A DNA stretch of 13,332 nucleotides from an uncultured Bacilli bacterium (GCA_947630415.1 CANRHM010000027.1:1-13332), one strand, 5' to 3'; counted from the stretch's first letter, positions 1-7,211 are shown. The notes: generated by a model not told the origin, from the letters alone. Translations and numbers: made by a program.

Positions 1-633
1 ACAAAATATTTTTCGAGTAAAAACGAAATTAATGGTTGTTACTATAAAGAGGGAGCCTTTTATTATTACGACGAATTAATTATGAAACGGGAAGATTTAT
101 TTTTAAAAGGAGATCACAATGTAGAAAATGCCCTTGCTAGTATTATGGCGGCTAAGGAAGTAGGAGTATCAACTGAGGATATTGTTTCGGTGTTAAAGAG
201 TTTTAAAGGAGTAGAACATCGTCTTGAATATGTTCGTACTGTAAAAGGAAGAACCTTTTATAATGATACAGAAGCAACCAATATCAAGTGTACGCAAATT
301 GCCCTTTCTTCGTTTGACGAACCGGTTATCCTTTTCTTAGGAGGACTAGAACGAGGACAAAACTTTGATGATTTAGCTCCTTATATGAAAAAGGTAAAAG
401 CCATTCTTGGAATCGGTGCTTGTAGAGAAAGAGTTAAAGTCTTTGGAGAAAAGATGGGAATTCCTACGTACATTTATGAACATTTAAAAGAGGCCTTTCC
501 TAAAGCCTATGAGTTGTCGAGTGAGGGGGATGTAATCTTATTAAGTCCTGCTTCAGCATCGTGGGATCAGTATAAAGAATGTGAAGTACGAGGCGCGGAA
601 TTTAAAAAATACGTGGATGAATTGGAGGAATAG
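1..633 (+). CDS. murD: UDP-N-acetylmuramoylalanine--D-glutamate ligase, C-terminal part (5' end outside window)
   Basis: MurD joins D-glutamate to UDP-MurNAc-L-Ala with ATP in the cytoplasmic stage of peptidoglycan synthesis. The reading frame is open from base 1, upstream of the first visible ATG at 82, so the gene enters from outside and about 210 C-terminal residues are present of a family norm near 440-450. Family marks in order are the GDHNVENALAS segment (Mur ligase central to C-terminal domain transition), HRLE, the YNDTEATN segment (262-282), LGGLERG, and the C-terminal LLSPASASWDQYKECEVRG block that places the D-Glu pocket. One oddity is that the usual NDSKATN motif reads NDTEATN, with Glu where Lys is typical. 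The stop at 631-633 lies 2 nt before eno, whose ribosome binding site (ggagga) is inside the end of murD, so the two are probably co-transcribed. Identification is firm; activity of the full protein cannot be judged from half of it. Confidence 0.93.
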   Translation, partial: TKYFSSKNEINGCYYKEGAFYYYDELIMKREDLFLKGDHNVENALASIMAAKEVGVSTEDIVSVLKSFKGVEHRLEYVRTVKGRTFYNDTEATNIKCTQIALSSFDEPVILFLGGLERGQNFDDLAPYMKKVKAILGIGACRERVKVFGEKMGIPTYIYEHLKEAFPKAYELSSEGDVILLSPASASWDQYKECEVRGAEFKKYVDELEE

Positions 634-635
634 AT

Positions 636-1871
636 ATGAAAATAATCGATGTTAAAGGAAGAGAAATATTGGATTCAAGAGGAAATCCAACCGTGGAAGT
701 AGATGTTTATTTGGAAGATGGCAGCATGGGTAGAGCCATGGTTCCAAGTGGTGCATCTACTGGTGAAAGAGAAGCACTTGAGCTAAGAGACGGGGGAACT
801 CGTTATCTTGGAAAAGGCGTTCTTAAAGCAGTAGAACACGTGAACAACGAATTAAAGAGTTTAGTGGTAGGAATGGATGCTTATAGACAAAAAGAAATCG
901 ATTATAAAATGATTGAAGCGGATGGAACTCCTAATAAAGCAAGGTTTGGCGCTAATGCCATTTTAGGTGTTTCAATGGCTGTTATGAGGGCATCTGCTAT
1001 CTCAATGAAAATGCCTCTTTATCGTTATATTGGATCAGGAAATATTTTACCCTATCCTATGATTAACATTATCAATGGTGGAGCGCATGCTGACAATGTA
1101 CTTGATTTTCAGGAATTCATGATTATTCCTAGACAAGATACTATGAGGGAACGTGTTCGTGTTGCTTCTGAAGTATTCCATCATTTAAAGAAAGTATTAA
1201 ATGAAAAAGGTTATACAACAGGAGTGGGCGATGAAGGTGGTTTTGCTCCAAATCTAAAGAGCAATAAAGAAGCCCTTGATTTAATTATGGAGGCTATCGA
1301 AAAAGCAGGATATACTCCTTCTAAAGATGTTGCGCTTGGACTAGATGTAGCCGCAAGTGAATTCTATCAAGATGGAAAATACGTTTTAAAAGGTGAAGGG
1401 AGAACTTTATCAACCGATGAGTTAATTGCTTTTTATGAGGAATTAGTTTCCACTTATCCTATTATTTCGATTGAAGATCCTGTTGATGAAAACGATTGGG
1501 ATGGATTTGAAAAAATAACAGCTCATCTAGGAGATAAGATTCAATTAGTAGGCGATGATTTGTTTGTTACCAATAAGAAATGTCTTCAAATGGGAATTGA
1601 TCATCATGCTGGAAATGCCATTTTGTTGAAAGTAAATCAAATTGGTACCATTACCGAGACTTTAGAGACTATTGAACTTGCAAGGAATCATGGCTATAAA
1701 ACGATTATTTCACATCGAAGTGGAGAAACCGAAGATACGACCATTGCGGATTTAGCAGTGGGTCTTAATCTAGGTCAAATTAAAACCGGATCGATGAGTA
1801 GAAGTGAACGTTTAGCGAAGTATAATCAACTCCTTCGTATTGAAGAAGAATTAGAAAAAGAAAGAAGGTAA
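636..1871 (+). CDS. eno: Enolase (phosphopyruvate hydratase)
   Basis: Enolase interconverts 2-phosphoglycerate and phosphoenolpyruvate in glycolysis in the cytosol, using Mg2+. The 411-aa protein is complete but about 20 residues shorter than E. coli enolase. Visible elements are the N-terminal DSRGNPTVEV (13-22), the mobile loop SGASTGEREALELRD (38-52), the catalytic Glu in GDEGGFAPN (E200), metal ligands D237 (GLDVAASEF), E280 (SIEDP) and D307 (GDDL), the signature LLKVNQIGT with catalytic Lys332, and the substrate loop SHRSGETED (359-367). The start is supported by ggagga 7-14 nt upstream. It follows murD by 2 nt, an unusual partner, whereas eno near secG is common in Gram-positive bacteria. 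The abiE cassette and a 958-aa ORF now separate it from secG. A T-rich run after the stop has no convincing hairpin. Confidence 0.98.
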   Translation: MKIIDVKGREILDSRGNPTVEVDVYLEDGSMGRAMVPSGASTGEREALELRDGGTRYLGKGVLKAVEHVNNELKSLVVGMDAYRQKEIDYKMIEADGTPNKARFGANAILGVSMAVMRASAISMKMPLYRYIGSGNILPYPMINIINGGAHADNVLDFQEFMIIPRQDTMRERVRVASEVFHHLKKVLNEKGYTTGVGDEGGFAPNLKSNKEALDLIMEAIEKAGYTPSKDVALGLDVAASEFYQDGKYVLKGEGRTLSTDELIAFYEELVSTYPIISIEDPVDENDWDGFEKITAHLGDKIQLVGDDLFVTNKKCLQMGIDHHAGNAILLKVNQIGTITETLETIELARNHGYKTIISHRSGETEDTTIADLAVGLNLGQIKTGSMSRSERLAKYNQLLRIEEELEKERR

Positions 1872-1874
1872 AAA
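1865..1874 (+). repeat. 10-bp direct repeat, left flank of abiE cassette
   Basis: AAGGTAAAAA spans the last codon and stop of eno. The same 10 bp recur at 3445-3454 just after abiEii. The pair brackets exactly the DNA that differs in codon use from its surroundings, so it may be an insertion duplication. The motif is short and A-rich, so chance is possible. Confidence 0.35.
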
Positions 1875-1895
1875 TTCTTTTTTTTTAAATTTTGT

Positions 1896-1924
1896 TTGAC
1901 AAATATACTGCAAAATAATAAAAT
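1896..1924 (+). promoter_or_regulatory. abiE promoter
   Basis: A consensus -35 TTGACA (1896-1901) is followed after 17 nt by TAAAAT (1919-1924), one base from the consensus -10. Transcription would start near 1931, about 20 nt before the abiEi ATG. This gives the toxin-antitoxin pair a promoter independent of eno. Confidence 0.75.
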
Positions 1925-1941
1925 AGCAGTAGATTTGTCAA
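1896..1941. promoter_or_regulatory. Probable AbiEi operator: inverted repeat around the abiE promoter
   Basis: The left arm TTGACAAATATACTGC (1896-1911) and right arm GCAGTAGATTTGTCAA (1926-1941) are reverse complements with one mismatch in 16, separated by 14 nt. The left arm contains the -35 box. The -10 lies in the spacer, and the right arm covers the likely start site and touches the AAGGAGG ribosome binding site. Studied AbiEi antitoxins bind inverted repeats in their own promoter and repress it, so negative autoregulation is the likely role here. The arms are read directly; the binding is inferred. Confidence 0.75.
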
Positions 1942-1950
1942 GGAGGATAT

Positions 1951-2577
1951 ATGAAAAAAATGACTATAGAAGAGTTTGAGCAAGAAAGTTATATTGAAAT
2001 AATTCAGTCAATTATGAAAATGAATAACGGTTATATTACGACTAAAGACCTTGCTCATTTTAATATCCATAGGATGTATCTTAAAATAATGAAGGAAAAA
2101 GGCTTAATTGAAAAAGTAGGGACAGGTATTTATATAGAGTGTACTAAAATAGAAGACCCATATTATGTCTTTTCTTTAAATATACCCAATATTGTTTTTT
2201 CTCATATGACAGCACTTTATTTTCATGGACTTTCTATTAAAGCCCCAAATGATAAATATAATATAACTATAAAACATAGTTATCATAACGCTCATTTAAA
2301 AGGTCATGAAATTTTTTATGTACAAAATGATTTATATGACCTAGGACTTATTGAAGTTAAAACTCCCATGGGGAATAGGGTAAAGGCATATGATATAGAA
2401 AGATGTATATGTGATATCATTAGGTCTAAAAAAAGAATGGATCTGGAGCATGTTAAATATAGCATAAGAGAGTATCTTAAAAGAAAAGACAAAGATTTAG
2501 TGAAACTTTCTAATTATGCAGAAAAAATGGGTATTCGTGATAAGGTAATGAATTATATAGAGGTATTCTATGAATAG
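1951..2577 (+). CDS. abiEi: AbiEi-type antitoxin / transcriptional autorepressor
   Basis: This 208-aa protein looks like the antitoxin and autorepressor of a type IV AbiE abortive-infection/toxin-antitoxin module. In the family an N-terminal winged helix binds the operon promoter and the C-terminal domain counteracts the AbiEii toxin. Residues about 13-75 fit the winged helix (NGYITTKDLAHFNIHRMYLKIM, then GLIEKVGTGIYI). The C-terminal domain has the family-typical FSHMTALYFHGLS (83-95) and YDIERCICDIIR (148-158) segments. The start is set by AAGGAGG (1940-1946) five bases upstream. The end overlaps abiEii by 8 nt, implying translational coupling. An inverted repeat over the promoter is the expected operator. 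Composition is more AT-rich than eno or rnr, suggesting horizontal acquisition. Confidence 0.87.
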   Translation: MKKMTIEEFEQESYIEIIQSIMKMNNGYITTKDLAHFNIHRMYLKIMKEKGLIEKVGTGIYIECTKIEDPYYVFSLNIPNIVFSHMTALYFHGLSIKAPNDKYNITIKHSYHNAHLKGHEIFYVQNDLYDLGLIEVKTPMGNRVKAYDIERCICDIIRSKKRMDLEHVKYSIREYLKRKDKDLVKLSNYAEKMGIRDKVMNYIEVFYE

Positions 2578-3406
2578 TATGCAACTAAAAAGTAAATTAA
2601 AAAATATAGCTAAAGAAAAAAAGATTGATTTTAATATAGTACTAAGACTTTACATGTATGATCGCTTTATAGAAAGATTAGCTATTAGTAAATATAAAGA
2701 TAACTTCATTATAAAAGGAGGATTTTATTTAAGCATATTATTTGGGGTAGAAAATAGATTTACTATGGATGTTGATGCATTATTTAAAAATAATAATTTT
2801 AACGAAGAAACAATTGTTAAAATGATCAAAAAAATTATTTCTTTAGATATAAAGGATAATGCAAGATTGACCTTTCTTGAAATCGTTCCTATAAGAGATC
2901 TAGATGAATATGGTGGATTTAGAATAGTTATTCAAATCGAATTAGAAAATATAAAAGAGAAATTTCATATAGATGTTGTTACAGGAGATCCTATTACTCC
3001 CAGAGAAATCAGTTATAAATATCATCCTATATTAAGCGACCATTACATTCATTTATGGGCTTATAATATAGAAACAGTTCTTGCCGAAAAGATAGAAACA
3101 ATCTTAAGTAGATTAGAATTAAATGGAAGAATGAGGGATTATTATGATGTTTATTTAATCTATAAAAAAGAATGGGAAAACATAAATAGAATTCATCTCT
3201 GTAATGCTATGAATAGAACTTTTTCTAAAAGAGAATATAAAGGTAATTTAGCGGATGCCATAAACGTAATAGCAAATAGTAGAGTATTAAGATTAAGATG
3301 GGAAAACTATCAAAGAAAATATGCTTATGCCAAAGAAATAGAATTTGATGAAATTGTAGAAATCATTAAAAAAATAATAGAACAATTAGAACTTGTTCAT
3401 ATATAA
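2570..3406 (+). CDS. abiEii: AbiEii-type nucleotidyltransferase toxin
   Basis: This 278-aa protein matches the AbiEii/AbiGii nucleotidyltransferase-fold toxin family. Family members are bacteriostatic when not neutralised and protect populations from phage; some relatives transfer nucleotides to tRNA. The motifs in order are IIKGGFYLSILF (47-58, nucleotide-binding GG), RFTMDVDA (63-70, metal-binding D67 and D69), FHIDVVTGD (132-140, third acidic residue D135), and ETVLAEKIETILSRLELNGRMRDYYDVYLI (168-197), which carries the conserved AEK and RxxDYYD residues. All expected catalytic residues are present, so the toxin looks intact. The ATG at 2570 overlaps the antitoxin stop by 8 nt; an in-frame ATG at 2579 is an alternative start. 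About 20 of its roughly 39 Ile codons are ATA, against about 3 in eno, a sign of foreign origin. The exact target cannot be told from sequence. Confidence 0.9.
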   Translation: MNSMQLKSKLKNIAKEKKIDFNIVLRLYMYDRFIERLAISKYKDNFIIKGGFYLSILFGVENRFTMDVDALFKNNNFNEETIVKMIKKIISLDIKDNARLTFLEIVPIRDLDEYGGFRIVIQIELENIKEKFHIDVVTGDPITPREISYKYHPILSDHYIHLWAYNIETVLAEKIETILSRLELNGRMRDYYDVYLIYKKEWENINRIHLCNAMNRTFSKREYKGNLADAINVIANSRVLRLRWENYQRKYAYAKEIEFDEIVEIIKKIIEQLELVHI

Positions 3407-3444
3407 AATATAGTCGAATCATATTAAAATAGAACACCAACATA

Positions 3445-3454
3445 AAGGTAAAAA
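3445..3454 (+). repeat. 10-bp direct repeat, right flank of abiE cassette
   Basis: AAGGTAAAAA is repeated exactly from 1865-1874. It begins 38 nt after the abiEii stop. Beyond it the sequence becomes T-rich and leads into the promoter of the next gene. It is a candidate boundary of the acquired cassette. Confidence 0.35.
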
Positions 3455-3537
3455 ATCAAGTTTTTTCTTTCCTGACAGCATTGTGTAAAATTTCTTGCTT
3501 TTTTTTGCCTTTTTCCCTTTTTCTCTTGACTTTTCCA

Positions 3538-3546
3538 TGTTATAAT
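3538..3546 (+). promoter_or_regulatory. Extended -10 promoter of the 958-aa gene
   Basis: TGTTATAAT (3538-3546) is a perfect -10 with the TG extension. The nearby TTGACT (3526-3531) is only 9 nt upstream, so it cannot serve as a normal -35. Transcription would start near 3553, giving a leader of about 20 nt that contains GGGAAGG (3554-3560). Confidence 0.55.
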
Positions 3547-3572
3547 CATAATAGGGAAGGTAGTGAGCGAGT

Positions 3573-6449
3573 ATGGATGAACGTCAATTAGAAATCTATG
3601 ACTTTATTCTTTCTCTTGCTCATAAGACGAGTGGAATAACCAATACCGATGTTGCCTCTTTAATAAAAAAATACTGTTCACATAACGCATTATCCACATC
3701 CCAAATGAAAACCCAAATCCAACAGGCTTTTTTAGCATTGTCAAAAGAGATTTCTACGCGTAATGAAGATACGCCTTTTTCGGTTTATGGAATTACCAAT
3801 GAAAATGAATTATTCGAGTTTATTCATGAAAACGGGGAACTCGGTTTTTTGGATGATAAAGAACCTAAATTATTTGCTTTTCCGTTAGGAAAATACTCTC
3901 TTGTAAATACCGAAAACCGTATTTATACCTATGAAGATACGAGAAAAGTTTCTTACTTAAAAGGCATTTACCAAGAAATTCCAAGTTATATGAAAAAAGA
4001 TGTTACCTCTTTAAGTGACATCATTGATATTGCTAGTTTCTATCTCTATAGAAGAGATTGGCATCTTCAATCGTATGAAGATACCTTAAAATATATGGTA
4101 GGAACGCCTGCCGATTATTTGGAACTTGCTGTTAAATTCTTTGAGCAACAAGGCTATCCCGTACAACGTTACCAATTTGTATCGTTAAGGAATCCAGACG
4201 AGAGTCACTTGTTTTTAGCCTATCAAAAAGACGATGCTTGGTATTATTTTGAACCTTTATTTGAGCCTTTCTTAGGTATTCATAAATATGAGAGTAAAAA
4301 CGAATTAGAGCAAAATATCATGGCTAAATTTATGACCTATTATACAAAAGACTTTGCCCATATTTTAAAAGAAAACAAAGCGTGGACTTCAAATGATAAG
4401 AAAAACTATGAAGATGCACTTACTTTCCAAGATAAAGCGATTTATGATCATCGCTTGTCTTCTAAAATGCATGAAGAAGATCCCACTTTCTCAACGGTAT
4501 TTGATGAGAATTGTTATACCAAATGGTATCAAAGCCTAGATTTATTAAATAAACTCCCTGCTAGTTTTGCCTTTTACACACTTCGTCGTCTAAGTAGTCC
4601 AAAGAATCGCATTTCGTATGATGAATACCAAACCTATCTTTATTACCAGACAAAAGTTGCTAGTATGGAAAGAGCTAAAATACTTTATGAGAAAGAACAA
4701 TACCTCTTAAAACTTACCCTTTCTCAAGTGTTAGTTCCGGGTTATTATGAAAAAGAGAAAGAGATTACTTTGTTTCATGAGATTGAAATTCCGGCTAGAT
4801 TAGTCGTTCTAGAAGAAGAAAAGAAAGAGCGAGAAGTCTTAGAAATAGTACATAAACACTTATATCGTCTTGCTTATCATTTAATAGGAAAAGAAAATGA
4901 AATGATTCGTCTCGATGAAAAAGGAGATATTCTCTTAACCGAAGGCGTTGATTTATTTGAAATTAATTCTGGTAAGAATATCTATCCACTTATAAATGCC
5001 AAGATGCCTTACGCCATTCAAATCAACAAAGAAAATGAGCTTACCTTTAGAGGGGCAGCTGATTATGAAAAATTAAGTATTGAAAAACGTATTTACGATA
5101 AAGTTTTTGCATCAACTTTAATGCATCGTGAGATGAAGTTAATCGATTTTCCAGTCGATTTTCTAAAAGAAAATAAACTTCCAAACAAAGAAGAACATAT
5201 GCAAGATTATGTCGTTCGTATGGGAATGACTTCTAAAGTTACAAAAGAACAAGAAGAAACTTTTGATCAAAAAAATCCAAAAGGAATAGACTTTGGACAA
5301 TTAGAAAAAACCTATACTAATCCTCTTCCTATTCGCATTCTCTCATACTATAAAGACTTAGAAGATGTGGAAAAACTAAATTTACTCTTTGATTTTTCTT
5401 CGCATGTGTTAAGAAGTGATGCTCTAAATATTTCCTCTTACTTACTCTATATGGCTAAAACTCTAGCAGAAAGACTAGCTTTACTCTGTAACCAAGGTTA
5501 TTATTATGATACCTCTTCAAATATGCAAGAAAATATATCCTTAAGTGGTGAGTTCCTATCCTCTTCTTTCTTACCTTATAGAGAAGATGATATTACTTCT
5601 AAAAAAGTACAAGGAATCTATCAATGTTTAAGTTTTGTAGAACCTTTGAAAACCCTTAGTGAAGCCTCATATTTAATTACAAAAAAGCGTTTAGATAATC
5701 CACTAGAGACGGTCTTTATTGGACGTTATATTGAAAGTTTGACCGAAGAACAACAAGAACTTTTCTTCCAGTTGTACCAAGAATTAAAAGAAGAAAAAGA
5801 ACTAACATCTCTTTTTGATAAAGTATTTAAGAGTTCTCTATCGAAAGAAAATCAAATGGTTTATCGTGATTTAGTAGCTATTTTAGAAGACTTTATGGAT
5901 GACTCGTATAGCAAGATGATGGATCGTGTTAACATGATATTAAAAGAACAAGAATTCATGAGTGCCGTATCAAAGTTAAGTACCGAGGACCGGTTTGTAT
6001 GTTATCTTAAGAGAAGATTTGAAGAGGACAAATTAAGAGTTAAAGATGTTACTTTTGATGAGATTTGTAATGATTCGAAGATTGGTTTACTTTTAAGAAA
6101 AGAAGAAATTATGACCTCTTCCATTAAGACCCTTTTAACTTATCAAATTAGTGATTTAGCAACATTCTATACGGTAGGAAGACTATTGGTAGAACTTGCT
6201 ACTACTGAAGATGAGGTACGGAAAAGAGAAATTGAAAAAGCATTACTTCCATACCAAGTAAAAGAAGAAAAAGTAAATCCTATGTTAATGACGATTGAAA
6301 ATACCGAAATAAAAGAACAAAATAGTATTCCAACCCTTCCAAAGATTGCTCAAAGTACGAGTGGAATGGCCACCCCATTTTACCTATTATTTGTTTTTGT
6401 TGGTATGATTCTAATCGTTCTAGGGGTTATTTTATCCTTTATTCTATAG
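3573..6449 (+). CDS. Large tail-anchored protein of unknown function, possible degenerate transglutaminase-like segment
   Basis: I do not recognise this 958-aa protein. It has no signal peptide. The last 27 residues (about 932-958, from MATPFYLLFVF to the end) form one strongly hydrophobic segment, so the bulk is expected in the cytoplasm and held to the membrane by its tail. Residues about 170-230 have the spacing of a transglutaminase/papain-like core: GTPADYLELAVKFFEQQGY (177-195), then SHLFLAY (211-217), then WYYFEP (223-228). The position of the usual catalytic Cys is Pro179, while His212 and an acidic residue (Glu227) remain, so any such domain is probably inactive. The rest is charged and mostly helical in appearance. 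It sits between eno and secG with its own extended -10 promoter. The start is supported by GGGAAGG at 3554-3560. The membrane anchor is well supported; the fold assignment is tentative. Confidence 0.8.
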   Translation: MDERQLEIYDFILSLAHKTSGITNTDVASLIKKYCSHNALSTSQMKTQIQQAFLALSKEISTRNEDTPFSVYGITNENELFEFIHENGELGFLDDKEPKLFAFPLGKYSLVNTENRIYTYEDTRKVSYLKGIYQEIPSYMKKDVTSLSDIIDIASFYLYRRDWHLQSYEDTLKYMVGTPADYLELAVKFFEQQGYPVQRYQFVSLRNPDESHLFLAYQKDDAWYYFEPLFEPFLGIHKYESKNELEQNIMAKFMTYYTKDFAHILKENKAWTSNDKKNYEDALTFQDKAIYDHRLSSKMHEEDPTFSTVFDENCYTKWYQSLDLLNKLPASFAFYTLRRLSSPKNRISYDEYQTYLYYQTKVASMERAKILYEKEQYLLKLTLSQVLVPGYYEKEKEITLFHEIEIPARLVVLEEEKKEREVLEIVHKHLYRLAYHLIGKENEMIRLDEKGDILLTEGVDLFEINSGKNIYPLINAKMPYAIQINKENELTFRGAADYEKLSIEKRIYDKVFASTLMHREMKLIDFPVDFLKENKLPNKEEHMQDYVVRMGMTSKVTKEQEETFDQKNPKGIDFGQLEKTYTNPLPIRILSYYKDLEDVEKLNLLFDFSSHVLRSDALNISSYLLYMAKTLAERLALLCNQGYYYDTSSNMQENISLSGEFLSSSFLPYREDDITSKKVQGIYQCLSFVEPLKTLSEASYLITKKRLDNPLETVFIGRYIESLTEEQQELFFQLYQELKEEKELTSLFDKVFKSSLSKENQMVYRDLVAILEDFMDDSYSKMMDRVNMILKEQEFMSAVSKLSTEDRFVCYLKRRFEEDKLRVKDVTFDEICNDSKIGLLLRKEEIMTSSIKTLLTYQISDLATFYTVGRLLVELATTEDEVRKREIEKALLPYQVKEEKVNPMLMTIENTEIKEQNSIPTLPKIAQSTSGMATPFYLLFVFVGMILIVLGVILSFIL

Positions 6450-6461
6450 AAAAACGTTATT

Positions 6462-6489
6462 TTGTTTGCTTTTTTAAAGAGAATATGAT
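6462..6489 (+). promoter_or_regulatory. Probable secG promoter
   Basis: TTGTTT (6462-6467) and TATGAT (6484-6489) are separated by 16 nt and lie 32 nt before the secG ATG. Each box deviates from consensus. The 958-aa gene ends just upstream without a clear terminator, so read-through could also transcribe secG. Confidence 0.45.
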
Positions 6490-6520
6490 AAAGTAATACA
6501 TAGTGAAAGGGAGGGTATAT

Positions 6521-6736
6521 ATGAAAATTGCCTTAGTAATTATTTCAATCCTTCTTATAGTTATTGTTTTATTACAAAGTAACAAAGCAGAAGGTGGGGC
6601 TCAAATCTTTTCAGGAGCAACGACAGATTTATTTAGTAAAAGAAAAGAACGTGGAAGTGAACTTGTAATTAGTCGTGTTACTTTTATACTAGGAATGTCA
6701 TTCTTTGTTATTTGTTTAGTACTATCTTTTATGTAA
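6521..6736 (+). CDS. secG: Sec translocon subunit SecG
   Basis: SecG is the small accessory subunit of the SecYEG protein-export channel in the cytoplasmic membrane. The 71-aa product has the family layout: a first membrane helix (about 2-18, IALVIISILLIVIVLLQ), the conserved cytoplasmic loop QSNKAEGGAQIFSGATTDLF with its Gly-rich stretch, and a second helix (about 47-70, VTFILGMSFFVICLVLSF). I chose the ATG at 6521 because AAGGGAGGG (6507-6515) lies just ahead of it; the GTG at 6503 would put that ribosome binding site inside the gene. SecG next to rnr, smpB and ssrA is a classic Gram-positive arrangement. Its last 27 codons and stop are duplicated exactly at 7089-7172 beyond a small inserted element. 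The functional copy is intact. Confidence 0.93.
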   Translation: MKIALVIISILLIVIVLLQSNKAEGGAQIFSGATTDLFSKRKERGSELVISRVTFILGMSFFVICLVLSFM

Positions 6737-6782
6737 ACAAACTGTTTAAGGACTATGAAAATAGTCCTTTTTATTTTATAAT
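6653..6782 (+). repeat. 130-bp direct repeat, left copy (secG 3' end plus terminator)
   Basis: Bases 6653-6782 are identical to 7089-7218 (offset 436). The unit holds the last 84 bp of secG including its stop, and the terminator hairpin. The identity stops abruptly at the two ends of the 306-bp inserted element, as expected of a target-site duplication of unusual length. Confidence 0.93.
6748..6775 (+). terminator. Rho-independent terminator after secG
   Basis: AAGGACTAT (6748-6756), GAAA loop (6757-6760) and ATAGTCCTT (6761-6769) form a perfect 9-bp stem with a stable tetraloop, followed by a T-rich run. It lies 12 nt after the secG stop. Confidence 0.88.
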
Positions 6783-6785
6783 CCT

Positions 6786-6800
6786 GAATTTATCAGTTTT
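6786..6800 (+). repeat. Left terminal inverted repeat of the 306-bp element
   Basis: GAATTTATCAGTTTT is the exact reverse complement of 7072-7086. It lies 3 bp inside the edge of the left 130-bp repeat. Confidence 0.9.
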
Positions 6801-7071
6801 AATCAAAAAAAATCTTCCAAACCCATTAAATATAAGGATTTGAGAGATTTTTAAACAAACAAAAAAGTGAGTACGCAAATACATTTTTCTGTATAATATT
6901 AAAAAATGCTCTTATTACCTGATTTTATGCATGAAAATTGCAATTCCTATCCTAATGATAATACAAAAAATTTAAAAATTCAATAGTACTCTTTACGTAC
7001 TCAAAAAATAAAATTAAAATTTGACAAGAAAATCCTTATAAATAAAGGGTAGAAGAACAATGTAAAGTTTC

Positions 7072-7086
7072 AAAACTGATAAATTC
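7072..7086 (-). repeat. Right terminal inverted repeat of the 306-bp element
   Basis: AAAACTGATAAATTC is the exact reverse complement of 6786-6800. It lies 2 bp inside the edge of the right 130-bp repeat. Confidence 0.9.
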
Positions 7087-7088
7087 CC

Positions 7089-7172
7089 GGAAGTGAACTT
7101 GTAATTAGTCGTGTTACTTTTATACTAGGAATGTCATTCTTTGTTATTTGTTTAGTACTATCTTTTATGTAA
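7089..7172 (+). pseudogene. Duplicated 3' fragment of secG
   Basis: These 84 bp repeat the last 27 codons and the stop of secG without any start codon or ribosome binding site in front of them. The fragment encodes only the second membrane helix. It is best explained as part of the target duplication made when the 306-bp element inserted, and is not expected to be expressed. Confidence 0.88.
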
Positions 7173-7183
7173 ACAAACTGTTT

Positions 7184-7211
7184 AAGGACTATGAAAATAG
7201 TCCTTTTTATT
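7184..7211 (+). terminator. Second copy of the secG terminator, upstream of rnr
   Basis: This is the same perfect 9-bp stem with GAAA loop and T run as at 6748-6775, carried in the right 130-bp repeat. In the ancestral order it probably stood between secG and rnr, so rnr must be transcribed from a start within 7212-7247 or by read-through. Confidence 0.85.

Larger units (their letters stand above)
6783..7088. mobile_element. 306-bp non-autonomous transposon-like element (MITE) with long target duplication
   Basis: The element lies between two identical 130-bp direct repeats. It begins CCTGAATTTATCAGTTTT and ends AAAACTGATAAATTCCC, giving a perfect 15-bp terminal inverted repeat (6786-6800 with 7072-7086). 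More inverted pairs follow in register: TATAAGGATTT (6831-6841) with its complement at 7030-7040, and GAGTACG (6869-6875) with CGTACTC (6996-7002). The longest internal frame is a 39-codon ORF (6905-7024), too small for a transposase, so movement would need an enzyme supplied from elsewhere. Very long, variable target duplications are known for the IS1634/IS1549 group of DDE elements, which I suggest as the parent; that link rests on the duplication length only. It lies between secG and rnr and leaves both intact. Confidence 0.82.

Noticed and set aside
3526..3546. TTGACT as -35 of the 958-aa gene promoter
   Set aside because: The spacer to TATAAT is 9 nt, too short for a sigma-A promoter. 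The extended -10 explains the site better.
6503..6520. GTG at 6503 as an upstream start of secG
   Set aside because: It would place the AAGGGAGGG ribosome binding site inside the gene. The ATG at 6521 has ideal spacing and gives the normal SecG N-terminus.
6905..7024. 39-codon ORF inside the 306-bp element
   Set aside because: It has no ribosome binding site, is low in complexity towards its end, and shows no transposase motif. At most it is a decayed remnant.
7021..7046. TTGACA near the right end of the element as an outward promoter for rnr
   Set aside because: No -10 lies at 16-18 nt; the nearest TATAAA is only 10 nt away, and the second terminator stands between it and rnr.
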